64,000 nucleotides of DNA from CBDCYS01 sp965226245 (GCA_965226245.1 CBDDCL010000015.1:496001-560000), one strand, 5' to 3'; counted from the stretch's first letter, positions 25,350 through 33,919 are shown. The notes: generated by a model not told the origin, from the letters alone. Numbers and translations are program-made.

Positions 25350-25893
25350 AGAAGGCCACGCTGTAACTTAGGCCGGGGTCTCTGCCCCGGATCAGCAGGA
25401 AGGAAATTGTGTGGCTTTTGAGCGAGACGTTGAACGTGGGATGAACATGAACTCCATCGAAGATGACGAGCGACGTGACGGTTTCAGAGAAGCCGATGCT
25501 GAGTCCGCCAATGGCGCGCATTTTTTCATCGTGGGTTCCGTAAACAACGCCGCCATAGGGGGCGATCGGCAGACCAGTCTCGCGTTTCAGATTCTTGCTG
25601 AAGGTGGCGTAGAAGGCCTGTCCGGACGGTGTGCCGATTCGGTCGGAACTCGTCCCCAAGATCAGCGCCGGCCGATTCCTCGTCTCCCGAACGGCAAGGA
25701 GATTCGCGAGGGGGCTGAGCTTGCCGGCCAGCGGGTTGTATTCCAGTCCGGCGGAGAATCGCGGCGTGAGCCAATAGGTCAGCGTCGTGCGCAGGCTGGC
25801 GCGATCGATCTGATTCGCCGCCCAACGAGAGCCGAAGGCCCAGCGTTTTTCAAGTTCGTGACCCGCCCCGCTGACCGCGCGGCCTTCTCCCGG
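25348..25893 (-). pseudogene. Remnant of a beta-barrel-like protein, same frame as the upstream redoxin gene
   Basis: An open stretch of ~180 codons without ATG, GTG or TTG until a TTG at 25659. The translation looks like outer-membrane barrel strands: RTTLTYWLTPRFSAGLEYNP, GQAFYATFSKNL, APYGGVVYGT, IGGLSIGFSETVTSLVIFDG, and it ends in the aromatic GLSYSVAF typical of barrel C-termini. It lies in the same reading frame as the TlpA-like gene upstream, separated only by TGA at 25903-25905 and TGA at 25894-25896. Either its N-terminus with signal peptide has been lost, or it was once joined to the redoxin gene and cut off by nonsense mutations. Confidence 0.55.
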
Positions 25894-25902
25894 TCAAGTC
25901 GG

Positions 25903-26601
25903 TCAACTGGGTACGAGGGAAGCGCCCTCGAAGGCGACCGCCGCGTGCTGGTGTTCTTCCTCTCCCTCGCCGTGTTCGTCCTTTGCTGATTCGAGATGAT
26001 TCACGAGCGGAGGCGGAGGCGGGGCCGCTCGATCGCCCAGCAGCCAATCCATGCGTTCGATCAGCTCGCGTTCCTCGACAAGGCCCAGTAGCCTCGCGAC
26101 GATGCGTCCGTCGCGGTCGATCAGAGCGGTCGCGGGCAGGGCGGTTCCCAGGCCAAGCCGCTCCATGTCCTTGACGGTGGCGCCGAGCCAGATCGGGAAA
26201 TTGATTGCGTACTCTTCGATGAACGGTTCGATTTGATCTCTGGTGCTGGCGTCATCCGCCGAGGCGCCGATGATCTCCACGCCTCTGGCCTGATAATCTT
26301 CGCGCGCCCGGACGAAGAGCGGCATTTCCTCCCGGCAAGGCAGGCACCAGGTAGCCCAAAAATTCAGGATGACGATTCGGCCGCGATAGTTTTCCAGGCT
26401 TTGGCGATCGCCCGACAGGCCTTGTAATGCGAGGGTTGCCGGCTCTTCGGGCCCTGTGAGCTGCCCGGACTCGGCCTGAGAAGCAAACCCTTGGCGGGGC
26501 AGCAAGAACAGCAACGCGGAGAATGCCAACGCGGAGAATGAAAAATGACACAGCGAGATCGCGGTACTAACAGTCTTTCGTCGAAGTTCCGCCACGGCCA
26601 C
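25903..26601 (-). CDS. TlpA-like thioredoxin-fold thiol-disulfide oxidoreductase
   Basis: A 232-residue periplasmic or membrane-anchored redoxin. An N-terminal hydrophobic segment (FSALAFSALLFLLPRQGFA) serves for export. The AhpC/TSA-type thioredoxin domain has the active site NFWATWCLPCREEMP (CxxC at about residue 86), and LGTALPATALIDRDGRI contains the cis-Pro loop. The tail is rich in His, Glu and Pro (DEHGEGEEEHQHA), possibly metal-binding. Such proteins reduce disulfides in cytochrome c maturation or other envelope proteins. The protein ends at two closely spaced stops beyond which a barrel-like reading continues in the same frame. Confidence 0.9.
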   Translation of the reverse strand: MAVAELRRKTVSTAISLCHFSFSALAFSALLFLLPRQGFASQAESGQLTGPEEPATLALQGLSGDRQSLENYRGRIVILNFWATWCLPCREEMPLFVRAREDYQARGVEIIGASADDASTRDQIEPFIEEYAINFPIWLGATVKDMERLGLGTALPATALIDRDGRIVARLLGLVEERELIERMDWLLGDRAAPPPPPLVNHLESAKDEHGEGEEEHQHAAVAFEGASLVPS

Positions 26602-26611
26602 TAAGTCCAGC

Positions 26612-26890
26612 TTAACGCGTCGCCCTCGTCAGCAGCTTTTCGTATTCCTGGTGAGAGCCGATCCAGAACCAGACAATCTCGCCGGACGTTCCGCGGACGC
26701 CAACCGCACGGCAGGCGCGGCTGACGCGCACCGAAACGAGGCGATCCGATCCACGGATTCGCTTCAGGCGAAGGCTGGGGTGACGGGGATTTTCAATGAA
26801 CCGACGATAGGCGGAACGGGCTTGGCGGCGAATGTCGGGTGGCAGCGACGCAAATGAACTTCGGAAGGCCGGCGTGGTGTGTGATTTCAC
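26612..26890 (-). CDS. RelE/ParE-superfamily toxin
   Basis: A 92-residue protein with the RelE-like layout: FRSSFASLPPDIRRQARSAY (first helices), LKRIRGSDRLVSVRVSRACR (central strands) and IVWFWIGSHQEYEKLL (the last strand with the common GSHxEYE ending). Members cleave ribosome-bound mRNA or poison gyrase. GTG at 26890 overlaps the upstream antitoxin stop by 4 bases, which couples their translation. This is the first of three toxin-antitoxin modules in 7 kb. Confidence 0.85.
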   Translation of the reverse strand: MKSHTTPAFRSSFASLPPDIRRQARSAYRRFIENPRHPSLRLKRIRGSDRLVSVRVSRACRAVGVRGTSGEIVWFWIGSHQEYEKLLTRATR

Positions 26891-27105
26891 AACCGGTCCG
26901 GATCGAGCGGTTTTGTCAAACCTTGGTTGTGCTCGTCCAGAGCCTGGTCCGCCATGCCTTCCAAGACCGTGCCCGACTTGGCGAAAAGTTCATCCCAGCG
27001 GCGATCGGATTCAATCTCGGCGAGCAACCATGCACCGATGGCCTCTTGCTCTTTCTCCGGCAACTTCAAAGCTTCGGAAATGGCCTTTTCCAACGCCTCT
27101 CCCAT
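26887..27105 (-). CDS. Antitoxin of the RelE-like module
   Basis: A 72-residue protein (start MGEALEKAI at 27105; ATG at 27114 is an alternative), mostly helical and acidic: EALKLPEKEQEAIGAWLLAE, IESDRRWDELFAKSGTVLEG. This matches short antitoxins paired with ParE/RelE toxins, where the C-terminal part wraps the toxin. The longer upstream reading is unlike this family. It precedes the toxin with a 4-base overlap. Confidence 0.8.
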   Translation of the reverse strand: MGEALEKAISEALKLPEKEQEAIGAWLLAEIESDRRWDELFAKSGTVLEGMADQALDEHNQGLTKPLDPDRL

Positions 27106-27261
27106 GGCTAGCATTTTACCAGTCGTACGCCGGTAAGAGAATAGGCCGCGGGAACGAGAGAAACGAGGCAACCGCAAAGCCGGGTTTTCGCAGGAACGGG
27201 TGGCTGCTTTGGTTACGGTTGCGGTGGGAGCAGGCGCGCCCCTGACAGCTAGCAATGACAG

Positions 27262-27876
27262 CTAGCAAAACATGCTGGCGACAAACTCTGGTGAAATCTC
27301 TTGCACTTGCACCGGACGCCTTTCCGTAGCAGACAGGATGGCCGCCAGGGTGCACCGCACCGCCCGAACGCCGTCTTCGCCGCTGTAACGCGGCTGCATC
27401 CCGGCTATGACACTGTCGACGAAGTGATGGATTTGATTGATATGCCCCTGGCTGTAGTAGCAGACGTCTGAGTCCCAGACGTCATCGGCTCCTTCGTCGA
27501 ACCGGAACCCGATGCTGTCGGCGCCCTCTCTGTGGAGAACGAGGTGCTGCGGTTCATTTTCCAAGAGCAGGCCCCCGCCGCCCTCGCCCAGGACTTCGAT
27601 CATGCCGTGCTCGCCCACGACCGTCGTACTGAATCCACGCATGAAGTCGTAGCGATTGTTCAGCCGCTCGGCGCGGGTCCAAAAGCCTTGGGAACGTCCG
27701 TCGCCGTGCTTCCAGACCAGCAGCGGAATGTCGGGCTCGGCGCTGGTGTAGGGATCGTGACTCGCGCCTGTCATCTCCTTGCTCCGCGGTTGGGCTTTGC
27801 TTCGCGGCTGGGCTTTGCTCGGCGGCTGGTCGGCGTCAAGAGCGTACACTTCGGTAACCGGTTCTCCCAGCATGAA
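27262..27876 (-). pseudogene. Gfo/Idh/MocA-family oxidoreductase, C-terminal remnant
   Basis: About 204 codons that match only the C-terminal alpha/beta domain of this family: FFMLGEPVTEVYALDADQ, GFSTTVVGEHGMIEVLGEGG, VDSVIAGMQPRYSGEDGVRA, VRCTLAAILSATERRPVQV. The NAD-binding Rossmann half and the catalytic EKP motif that should precede it are absent; the upstream frame hits a stop soon after FFMLGEP. A small in-frame tandem repeat (SKAQPRSKAQPRSK) sits near the start of the piece. The adjacent divergent sulfatase remnant suggests a sugar-sulfate gene pair was deleted at their junction. Confidence 0.75.
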
Positions 27877-28131
27877 AAACTCGGCGGCGGTGGCGGGATC
27901 GATCGCTCCGTTACCGTCACGCGCTCATTTTCATTTACGACTTTTCGCATTACTTCGGCCGGCGCGGCCGCCAGATAGACCAGGCACAGTGTCAGGGCCG
28001 GCGAGTATAGCGCGGTCAGCAGGATTTTTTCATGGTTCCTCCCATTTCTTTTTGCATAGCCAATCTTATCTGAACCCGGACGTGTGGGGCCGCGCGGAGG
28101 CCGCCGGTGGTGCGCGGGATCGGAGGGGCCG

Positions 28132-28157
28132 GAGCGCGGATTTCCGTCCGCGCCTCT
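28132..28157. repeat. Short palindromic repeat (gagcgcggayttccgtccgcgcctc family)
   Basis: Reads gagcgcggatttccgtccgc then gcctct. Related copies occur at 36978-37004 and, as an inverted pair, at 47564-47587 and 47612-47635. Each unit is a near-palindrome (GCGCGGACTTCCGTCCGCGC). This copy lies between the two gene remnants. Confidence 0.7.
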
Positions 28158-28194
28158 GCGTCTACGTGTCGACGACGGTGGGCCTGGATACGGA

Positions 28195-28510
28195 CGCAAG
28201 TCACGCACAACCCTTTGCTGGTACGCTTGCCCGACAAAGAGAGTGCCGGCAAGCATGTAAAAGGATTTGTCACACACCCCGACATCGCCCCCACGTTGAT
28301 GGGCCGGCTCGAGCTCGACCAGCCGCCGCGAGCCACCGGCGAGAACTTCTGGCCGCTTGTCAGCGGAGAGACGAAGACCGTCCACGAGCATCTGGTGCAG
28401 TGCTATGGCTGGATCGGCGCTGTCCGCACGCCGGAGTGGAACTATTCTCAGGTTGTCAACCAGGAGCGCTACGGCCGGGAGTACAAGCCACAGCTCTACA
28501 ACCTGCATCC
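28195..28510 (+). pseudogene. Sulfatase, C-terminal fragment
   Basis: About 105 codons resemble the C-terminal half of arylsulfatase-type enzymes: NPLLVRLPDKESAGKHVKGF, VTHPDIAPTLMGRLELDQPP, GENFWPLVSGETKTVHEHLV, and AVRTPEWNYSQVVNQERYGR up to YKPQLYNL. The catalytic CxPxR formylglycine region and all upstream metal ligands are missing. After YNL the expected family ending is replaced by unrelated sequence. Both ends are broken, so it is a dead remnant. It is divergent from the MocA-like remnant. Confidence 0.7.
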
Positions 28511-28843
28511 GCCGCAAAAACTGCCCCAGCAGCGTCGCACTATGGTGCAGCGCGTTCGCCGCCATCCGGAACATTTGCCCGGTGCGGTTCTTCACCCCCC
28601 GCACCCCCCGCCAGACCACTTTCCCTCCCGTCTTGTCGTTGTCGGGGCACAGCGGGGGAATCGAGAGTAGGGTGAACAATGCCGGGATTGGAGCAGCGCA
28701 CAAAGGGCCTGAGCGGAAAACAGCCCATCTTCAAACGCCCGATGCGGCCGCAATGTTCACTGCCATTGGGCGGTTCTGCCGCTATGTGATTTAGCGGCTT
28801 TATGGTGCTAAGTAAGTTCGGCGGCATTCCGTCAGCCAGCGGC

Positions 28844-29125
28844 ATGATGTACGCTGAAAGCGTGGAGACGGTTAGGGTAGAAATCCCAGCAGACCTCGCT
28901 CGAGCGGCAGGACTGAATCCAGACGAGGCATCGGTCGAGGCCGCGAAACTGCTGGCCGTCGAACTCTATCGGGAGGACAAGGTCTCCCTGGGGCGCGCCG
29001 CCGAACTGTGTCACACGCCGATCGAGCAGTTCATGAAGTTTGCGGCCCATCACCACGCCCCGATGCATTACAGCGCCAGTGACCTAGAGCAAGACCGCCG
29101 TACGCTTAAGCGGCTCGGCCTGTGA
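28844..29125 (+). CDS. UPF0175-family antitoxin
   Basis: A ~93-residue protein of the UPF0175 family: VRVEIPADLARAAGLNPDEA, AAKLLAVELYREDKVSLGRA, AELCHTPIEQFMKFAAHHH. The family is a DNA-binding antitoxin usually paired with a PIN-domain toxin. ATG at 28844 or 28847 fits family length; a farther upstream start adds unrelated residues. It overlaps the following PIN gene by 4 bases (GTGA). Confidence 0.88.
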   Translation: MMYAESVETVRVEIPADLARAAGLNPDEASVEAAKLLAVELYREDKVSLGRAAELCHTPIEQFMKFAAHHHAPMHYSASDLEQDRRTLKRLGL

Positions 29126-29619
29126 CTGTCGTTTCAGATTCCTCACCGCTTATAGCCCTTGCCCGCATCCACAAGCTCCGCCTTCTCGCTGACTTGTATG
29201 GGCGAATTCTGATCCCTGCCGAAGTCCATCACGAAGTGACGGTCGCGGGCCGCGGGCTTCCAGGCGCCGAGGAAGTGCGACGGGCGGACTGGATCGAGCG
29301 AGTCAAGCCGGACGTGGAAACGGAACCTGCCCTGGAGCAGGCGTGCAACGGGTTGGGCTCTGGCGAGCGCGGAACGATCCTTCTGGCCAAGACTCTCCCA
29401 GCCGATCTCGTTCTTATCGACGAATGGAAGGCCAGGCGCGTGGCGCAGGAGGCAGGCCTCTCCGTTCTCGGGTGTCTGGGAACGCTGGAGGCAGGGGCCC
29501 GGAAGGGGATTGTCACTGATTTGCGCGAGGCCTACCTGGAGTTGTTACGTCAGGGAATTCGGTTCGATCTCAGACTGCTCCAGGAGAGCCTCACCCGGCT
29601 AGGGTTGCCCAAGCTGTGA
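29122..29619 (+). CDS. DUF3368 PIN-domain ribonuclease toxin
   Basis: A 165-residue PIN-like protein. The first acidic site is VVSDSSPLIALARI (Asp at residue 5). The next is EVHHEVTVAGRGLPGAEEV, and LGSGERGTILLAK supplies the central Glu. The last acidic positions are ADLVLIDEWKARRVAQEAGL. The DUF3368/UPF0175 pairing is a known type II toxin-antitoxin arrangement, in which the PIN protein cleaves RNA. The start is GTG overlapping the antitoxin stop. Confidence 0.88.
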   Translation: MTVVSDSSPLIALARIHKLRLLADLYGRILIPAEVHHEVTVAGRGLPGAEEVRRADWIERVKPDVETEPALEQACNGLGSGERGTILLAKTLPADLVLIDEWKARRVAQEAGLSVLGCLGTLEAGARKGIVTDLREAYLELLRQGIRFDLRLLQESLTRLGLPKL

Positions 29620-29719
29620 GCGCAGCTTTTGCCTAATTCAGCCTCCCGCGAATCGAGCCACTATGTCGCGGCTCCGAAACAAACGTCTAGCTAGCTAGCT
29701 TAGTCCTCTGCCTCAGAAT

Positions 29720-30966
29720 TACGGTGACGTATGTTTGTAGGGTATCAACCTAAGCGGCAGGAGTGAGGCTAGAGTTATCGAGCTTGGCCAGCCAGCGCTT
29801 GAGATCGTGGCGCGTGAAGGTCCACCGGAAAGGGGTCGCGATTTGCTCGTAGTGTTGCTGAAAACCTAGGAGGCGCTCCTCGAGTTCGTCAAGCGAAGAG
29901 AAGTCATTCGGGGTGAGGGCCTTGCGTTGCAGGATCGAGAAGTAGATCTCGATCTGATTCAACCAACTCGCGTGCACCGGCGTGTGGACCAGCACCGCCG
30001 AGGGCCAGCGCGTGCGCAAGCGCTCGGCGGCCTTGTCGCCGCGATGAGTCGAGCAGTTGTCCATGATCCAGAAAACCCGCCGGGCCGAACAGTAGGGCGG
30101 CTGACTCATCACTTCCGCCACCAGACGATCGACCCCGGCGCTGGTGTTTTTCGTTTCGCAGCGGCCAAACAGCTTGGCGCGATGAACATCCCAAGCCGCC
30201 AGGTAAGCCCAAGCACCGAGGCGCTTGTATTCATTCTCGACGCGAGCCGAGCGGCCGGGGGCAGGCGGCTTGCCGCGATGCTTACGCTGACGCGCTTGGA
30301 TGCTGGTTTTTTCGTCGGCGGAGAGAACAAAATCGTCTGCCCCCAACGGACTGCCCTGCCAACGGCCTTCGTACAGATCCAGGATGCGGGCGGCCTTTTC
30401 GGCGAAGTCGGGGTCGCGGGGGAAGATCCAGCTGCGGTGGTACCAGGGGCGCAGCGCATCCGAGTCGAGCCAGCGCCAGAGGGTGGCGCCGCTGATGTCG
30501 GCGACCAGACCTCGACGCAGGACCTCATGGCGAATCTCGGAGACGGAGAAACGGGAGAGCGGCAAGCCGGACTGGGCGGGCAATTCACAAGCGAGGGCTT
30601 TGACGGCGACGACGAGCTGAGGGGGAAAACGTCGGCGGACGACCGCCGCGGGGCTGCTCTTCGAGACCAGCCAGGCGGTCGAGGAAGAAGCGTTTGCGCC
30701 ATTTGCTGACGATCTGACGGGGGGTGTCGAGGCGCCGAGCGATCTGGTCATTGGAGAGGTCTTGGGCGGCAAGCAAGACGATCTTGGCCCGGATCACGTC
30801 TCGATACGATGAGGTATACTTTCGGGCCCTCGCTTGCAGCACTCGTTGCTCTTCGGATGTAAGCTTGATGGAGAAGGGGCTTTTTCTTGGCATCGACTGG
30901 TCTCCGTGTTAAGACCAGTCTAGCCGAGGCAAAACCAAAGAAGCCACCCCACAATACGTCATCGTA
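29720..30966 (-). mobile_element. IS630-family insertion sequence
   Basis: The ends form an imperfect inverted repeat: tacggtgacgtatg at 29720 and, reversed, tacgatgacgtatt ending at 30966. The outermost TA at 29720-29721 and 30965-30966 fits the TA target duplication of the Tc1/IS630 group. The core of ~1243 bases holds one transposase read in two frames. It separates a toxin-antitoxin pair from the Fpg/Nei gene. Confidence 0.85.
29750..30893 (-). CDS. IS630-family transposase in two overlapping frames
   Basis: The first frame (30893 down to about 30625) encodes an HTH domain: RDVIRAKIVLLAAQDLSNDQ, IARRLDTPRQIVSKWRKRF, GLEEQPRGGRPP. The second frame (to 29750) encodes the DDE domain: FVLSADEKTSIQARQ (first Asp), VFWIMDNCSTHRG (second Asp), HTPVHASWLNQIEIYFSILQ (final Glu). 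The two frames meet over a T4C5 run at 30621-30629; a +1 shift (CCC-T to CAG) joins them. That can be a one-base deletion or programmed frameshifting. The whole protein is about 375 residues and looks complete otherwise. Confidence 0.85.
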
Positions 30967-30983
30967 TTTATGGGAAGGAGGAC

Positions 30984-31895
30984 TTAGCCTGCGGCACTGC
31001 CCGTCAGTCCCTCCAGCTCTTCGATCGTTCGGGGCCAGTCTTTTTTCAGCAGGCGAGACAAGGCGCGGTCCGCCAGTAGCTTGCCTCCCGTCTGACATTG
31101 GGGACAGTAGTTCGTCTCATTTGAGGCATAGCGGATGCGCTGGACCATCGTGCCGCAATCAGGGCAGGGCTTGCCATATCGCCCGTGAACCGCCATGCCT
31201 TTCCGAAAAGCGGTGACCTTTTCGGGAAAGCCTCCGCCCGCCTCGCCACGAAGCTTCCGCACCCACAAATCGAGCGTTTCGCGAGTGGCGTCGAACAATC
31301 GCTGGATCGATGCGGAGTCAAGGTTTTTCGTCAGCCTCACGGACGACAGCCGTGCGCGGTGCAAGATTTCGTCCGCGTAGGCGTTGCCGATTCCGCTGAA
31401 CAATCGCGGGTCGGTTAGCGAGCGTTTAAGGGTGTGGTTGGCGGCGGTCAGTGTGCGGGCAAATGCGTCCAGCTCGCACTCGAGCACTTCCAGTCCGCCG
31501 GGGTCCTGCGAATGTAATGATTCCTCTCCTTGAAAGAGCCGCAGAGATGCCCGCTTCTTTGATCCCGCCTCGGTAAGGATCAGCGTGCCGTTGGGGAAAT
31601 CGAACACCGCCAATCCGCGCCGTCCGCCCGGCAGCTTGGCGCCGGGCTCGCGCCAGTGAAGCCGGCCGGCAATCATCAAGTGCAAGACCAGCCAAAAATC
31701 GCCGTCGAGACCGATCGCGATGCGTTTGCCGATGCGCCGCAATTGGCGGACTCGTTTGCCTTCGGCGGCTTGGACGGGAGGTTCGGCGGTTCGCAGCAGA
31801 AACGGGCTCGCGATGCGAATCCGCTCAAGGGGTTGGCCTAGAATGCGCTGCTCGAGCGCTTCGATGTAGACCACAATGTCGGGCAGCTCGGGCAC
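30984..31895 (-). CDS. Fpg/Nei-family DNA glycosylase/AP lyase
   Basis: A 303-residue base-excision enzyme. It starts MPELPDIVVY with the catalytic Pro2 and Glu3. The helix-two-turn-helix region has NHTLKRSLTDPRLFSGIGNA, then YADEILHRARLS. The C-terminal zinc finger is CPDCGTMVQRIRYASNETNY with CPQC. These residues fit formamidopyrimidine-DNA glycosylase or an endonuclease VIII-like enzyme that removes oxidised bases. About 30 residues follow the zinc finger (LADRALSRLLKKDWPRTIEE), a small tail beyond the usual end. Substrate choice within the family is left open. Confidence 0.9.
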   Translation of the reverse strand: MPELPDIVVYIEALEQRILGQPLERIRIASPFLLRTAEPPVQAAEGKRVRQLRRIGKRIAIGLDGDFWLVLHLMIAGRLHWREPGAKLPGGRRGLAVFDFPNGTLILTEAGSKKRASLRLFQGEESLHSQDPGGLEVLECELDAFARTLTAANHTLKRSLTDPRLFSGIGNAYADEILHRARLSSVRLTKNLDSASIQRLFDATRETLDLWVRKLRGEAGGGFPEKVTAFRKGMAVHGRYGKPCPDCGTMVQRIRYASNETNYCPQCQTGGKLLADRALSRLLKKDWPRTIEELEGLTGSAAG

Positions 31896-32127
31896 GAAAG
31901 CAACAGCTTGACACGGTTCGGCGATACGATCAAATCAAGCAGCTCGCGAGTCATCCCTCGGCAAGCCGGCGAAGTTGCCCGGACACTCCCGCTCTGAGGT
32001 CGAACCGCCTTCGTGCTGCTTAGCTGGTATATATTCAAGCACGGCGTCCGCACCGTGTTTCATCCAAAGCGGGAGCATCGAGCGTAAGAACAACTGCTGA
32101 CGATTGGTGGACTGTGAGAGGTGCGGA

Positions 32128-32952
32128 ATGAATCTGGAGCTGATCAAGGAGCTGCCGCCATGGGAGTGGCCGAAAGGGACCGGAAAGGCACTCCTCGAGG
32201 TTCTGCGCGACCCCCAAGCTGACGCATCCGGGCGCTTGATTGCAGCGGAACTGGCGGGTGATTTCACCGTCATCCAGGACGAGCTGGCCGAAGCCTTGCT
32301 GTCGATCCTGCGCAGTGCTGACGAACCGGAACCGCTGCGCGCCCAAGCGGCCATCTCTTTTGGTCCGGCCCTCGAGTCAGCGTACGAGAGCACATTCGAG
32401 GGTGATTCCGAAGGCGTGCCGATTAGCGATGACACATTCCTCAAGATCCAGAAGATGCTTCAAGGGCTCTACATGGATACCGATGTTCCCCAGGAAGTTC
32501 GCCGCCGAATCCTGGAGGCGTCGGTACGAGCACCGCAAAACTGGCACCAGCCCGCGATCCTTTCCGCCTACGCCAACGATGACGCGGATTGGAAACTGAC
32601 CGCTGTCTTCTGCATGCGCTGGGTCAGAGGTTTCGGCGGCCAGATATTGGAAGCTCTGAAAAGCGAAGACCCCGAGATTCACCACGAGGCGGTGCGCGCG
32701 GCCGGCAACTGGGAGCTCGATGAGGCCTGGCCGCACGTTGTCGAGCTTGTCACTTCAGCGGATACGGACAAGCCCTTGCTGCTAGCCGCTATCGACGCCG
32801 TCGCCAGCCTTCGCCCGGAGGAGGCAGGCGAGATCCTTGATGACTTGACCGGCTCTGAGGACGAGGATATCGTCGATGCAGCCGAGGAAGCCATCGCCAT
32901 GGCTGAGGGGGAGTTGGCCGCCGAGCACGATGACGACGACATTTTCTTTTGA
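32128..32952 (+). CDS. HEAT-repeat protein
   Basis: A 274-residue soluble helical protein. The start at 32128 (MNLELIKELPPWEWPKGTG) has GAGAGG a few bases upstream. Repeating helix pairs include LRAQAAISFGPALESA, QEVRRRILEASVRAPQNW, IHHEAVRAAGNWELDEAW and PLLLAAIDAVASLRPEEAGE. The end is strongly acidic (EDEDIVDAAEEAIAMAEGEL, ending in DDDDIFF). It probably acts as a protein-binding scaffold. It is followed after 18 bases by a small basic protein gene, probably in one operon. No enzymatic motif was seen. Confidence 0.8.
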   Translation: MNLELIKELPPWEWPKGTGKALLEVLRDPQADASGRLIAAELAGDFTVIQDELAEALLSILRSADEPEPLRAQAAISFGPALESAYESTFEGDSEGVPISDDTFLKIQKMLQGLYMDTDVPQEVRRRILEASVRAPQNWHQPAILSAYANDDADWKLTAVFCMRWVRGFGGQILEALKSEDPEIHHEAVRAAGNWELDEAWPHVVELVTSADTDKPLLLAAIDAVASLRPEEAGEILDDLTGSEDEDIVDAAEEAIAMAEGELAAEHDDDDIFF

Positions 32953-32970
32953 AAATCGAGGCGTTTGCGA

Positions 32971-33326
32971 ATGGCCAAGAAGAAAATCAAGCCGAGCCAG
33001 CAGAAGCTGATGGCTTGGATCGACGCGCGCAGGCGCCACCGCCTGTCCCACGCCCAGGTCCAGATGGCTCGCGAGCTGGGGATGAACCCGAAGAGGCTCG
33101 GCAAGAAAGACAACCACGACCAAGAGCCCTGGAAAATACTGCTCCGGCACTACATCGAGTACCTTTATCTCAAGCACTACGGGAAGGAGCGGCCCGACGT
33201 CGTCCTGCCATGGAGGAGAAGATCCGCCGCGACGAGGCGAAGAAGGCTCGCCAACGTGAAGCAAAGCGGCTGCGCCGCCAGGCCGAGGCTGCTGAACAAG
33301 CAAAGCCCGAGGCGAGTCAGCCGTGA
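32971..33326 (+). pseudogene. Small conserved basic protein, frameshifted
   Basis: The first part (MAKKKIKPSQQKLMAWIDAR, LSHAQVQMARELGMNPKRLG, DNHDQEPWKILLRHYIEYLY) is a widespread small protein of unknown function. Around 33205-33212 the natural continuation moves to another frame (MEEKIRRDEAKKARQREAKR, ending in EASQP at 33326). One frame alone would otherwise run on with an Arg/Ser-rich non-family tail to 33336. A one- or two-base indel, or a sequencing error, explains this. The gene follows the HEAT gene and its restored end overlaps the next reading by GTGA. Confidence 0.65.
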
Positions 33327-33450
33327 GCACGCGTAGCCCGAGAAAACGCAAGCCAATCGACCCGCTCGAGCGGCCCCGCCCCGACATTGGGGCCAAGGTG
33401 TACAGGGCGCTCGGCATGCGGACCACGAGTTGTTATAGTCAGAGTTTGGG

Positions 33451-33666
33451 GTGAGGACCGTGATTCAGATTCCGGACGAACTTCGCGCGCGGTTGGCGCA
33501 GCTCGCGGAAAAGACTGGCCGCCCGGCGGATGAGCACACCCGGCAGGCGCTGCTGGACTATCTCGACGAACAAGAGGACTACTGCATCGCTGTCGAGCGC
33601 CTGAAAAAGCGCAACCCGCGAGTCCCTTTCGAACAGTTGGAAAAAGAACTTGGCTTGGAGCATTGA
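33451..33666 (+). CDS. Ribbon-helix-helix-type antitoxin (RelB/ParD-like)
   Basis: A 71-residue protein: VIQIPDELRARLAQLAEKTG, RPADEHTRQALLDYLDEQED, RVPFEQLEKELGL. It begins with a beta strand and two helices, as in CopG/RelB-like antitoxins, and ends in a charged toxin-binding tail. The start is GTG at 33451. It overlaps the next gene by 17 bases. Confidence 0.85.
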   Translation: MRTVIQIPDELRARLAQLAEKTGRPADEHTRQALLDYLDEQEDYCIAVERLKKRNPRVPFEQLEKELGLEH

Positions 33667-33919
33667 TTTCGACATCGAAGCCGCCGAAGAATTCAAGAAC
33701 CTCGATCGCTCCGTCCAGCGACGTATACAACGTTACATTCGAGATCGTATCTCTCCCGCGGAAGACCCTCGGGCCTTTGGTGGCCCGTTGCGAGGAGACA
33801 AGGCGGGCTTGTGGCGGTTTCGCGTCGGCAACTACCGAATGATCTGTAGCATCGAGGAGGCCGCGTCCAGAGTTGTCGTACTTCGGATCGGCCACCGACG
33901 AGACATCTACAGACGGTGA
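33650..33919 (+). CDS. RelE-family mRNA interferase toxin
   Basis: An 89-residue RelE-like protein: DFDIEAAEEFKNLDRSVQRR, GGPLRGDKAGLWRFRVGNYR, VVVLRIGHRRDIYRR. The LRGxxxGLWRxRVGxYR block and the terminal GHRRDIYR are the family hallmarks, with the basic residues that cleave ribosomal A-site mRNA. The TTG at 33650 is the earliest start compatible with the family and lies within the antitoxin gene, which couples the pair. The cassette is flanked by 25-bp direct repeats of a host gene. Confidence 0.9.
   Translation: MAWSIDFDIEAAEEFKNLDRSVQRRIQRYIRDRISPAEDPRAFGGPLRGDKAGLWRFRVGNYRMICSIEEAASRVVVLRIGHRRDIYRR

Noticed and set aside
27771..28703. Opposed ~300-codon frames across the remnant region
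   Set aside because: Only short parts match known families, in the frames reported as remnants; the rest is low-complexity shadow.
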